A stretch of DNA of 40,245 bases from Acidobacteriota bacterium (lineage in GTDB: Bacteria > Acidobacteriota > Thermoanaerobaculia > Gp7-AA8 > JAHWKK01): contig JAHWKK010000002.1 in the NCBI GenBank assembly GCA_019347945.1, forward strand, positions 221,316 through 261,560, given 5' to 3'. Below, piece after piece: positions 40,183 through 40,245 of this stretch; position 1 is the first letter of the stretch, and each line of letters begins with the position of its first letter. A program made the position numbers and the translations under genes. A model generated the notes under the pieces. That model did not search any database. It had not been told where the DNA came from and saw nothing but the letters and a program-made list of their open reading frames with translations.

Positions 40183-40245
40183 GCCTCATCGAAACCAGCG
40201 TTCCGCGCCATGGATCACATTTCCGGGGTTCATTTCCGATCCCAC

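Larger units (their letters stand above)
39924..40245. other. Terminal intergenic region without a recognisable gene
   Basis: These 322 bases after rarA hold a fold-back element copy (39998-40125) and a CCCGTG hexamer array (40155-40182). No open frame with family similarity or a convincing promoter is seen, and no terminator hairpin with a T-tract follows rarA. A gene could start beyond the window edge. Confidence 0.7.

Overview
The window is about 40 kb of GC-rich bacterial chromosome. It has no rRNA, tRNA, phage or transposase genes that I can see. The likely source is an uncultured Acidobacteriota lineage. The main reasons are a secreted VWFA-related protein of the type common in that phylum (21036-22712), a giant secreted protein ending in 'IPAVAHTNGANGSTW'-type repeats, a DinB protein, and TPR proteins with extracellular Ig-like repeat proteins. 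The phylum call is inference from family recall, not from a marker gene.

Layout. Positions 1-3130 hold housekeeping and regulatory genes on the + strand: the C-terminal end of a LOG-family protein, a cyclic-nucleotide-binding protein, a MazG-like hydrolase, a TPR-AIM24 fusion and an AraC-type regulator. After two simple-repeat arrays come a RidA-like protein translationally coupled to a TMTC-like membrane protein with TPRs. A structured leader with an intrinsic terminator precedes a 10-kb gene (5488-15489) for a 3333-residue secreted modular protein, which is closed by a strong terminator. On the - strand, 20892 to 15596 is a tightly overlapping operon: dapF, two large polytopic membrane proteins with C-terminal beta domains, and a GT2 glycosyltransferase. 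Then on + come the VWFA protein, truA and a pqiABC-type lipid-transport operon. A nucleotidyltransferase/small-protein pair and a lipoprotein follow on -.

The most interesting gene set is 33276-28883 (-): four tightly spaced genes encoding an ATP-grasp ligase, a GCS2/YbdK-type carboxylate-amine ligase, a class-I glutamine amidotransferase-like protein and an ATP-grasp-like protein of unknown family. Together they look like a pathway that builds a small amide- or peptide-bonded metabolite whose product I cannot name. Next are mscL with an added zinc ribbon, a DinB protein, a response regulator fused to a histidine-kinase-type ATPase, a secreted Ig-repeat protein, and on + a threonine/serine dehydratase coupled to rarA.

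Intergenic DNA is unusually rich in short-period and fold-back repeats: a perfect 16-copy heptamer array, 9-10-bp TCNGAC arrays at three gene ends, a nested inverted-repeat block at 28480-28886, an imperfect GTGGCTAGTGA-type block at 34402-34872, and two copies of a dispersed fold-back element. Several genes have a TATA-like -10 hexamer only 7-8 bases before the start codon, which suggests leaderless transcripts.
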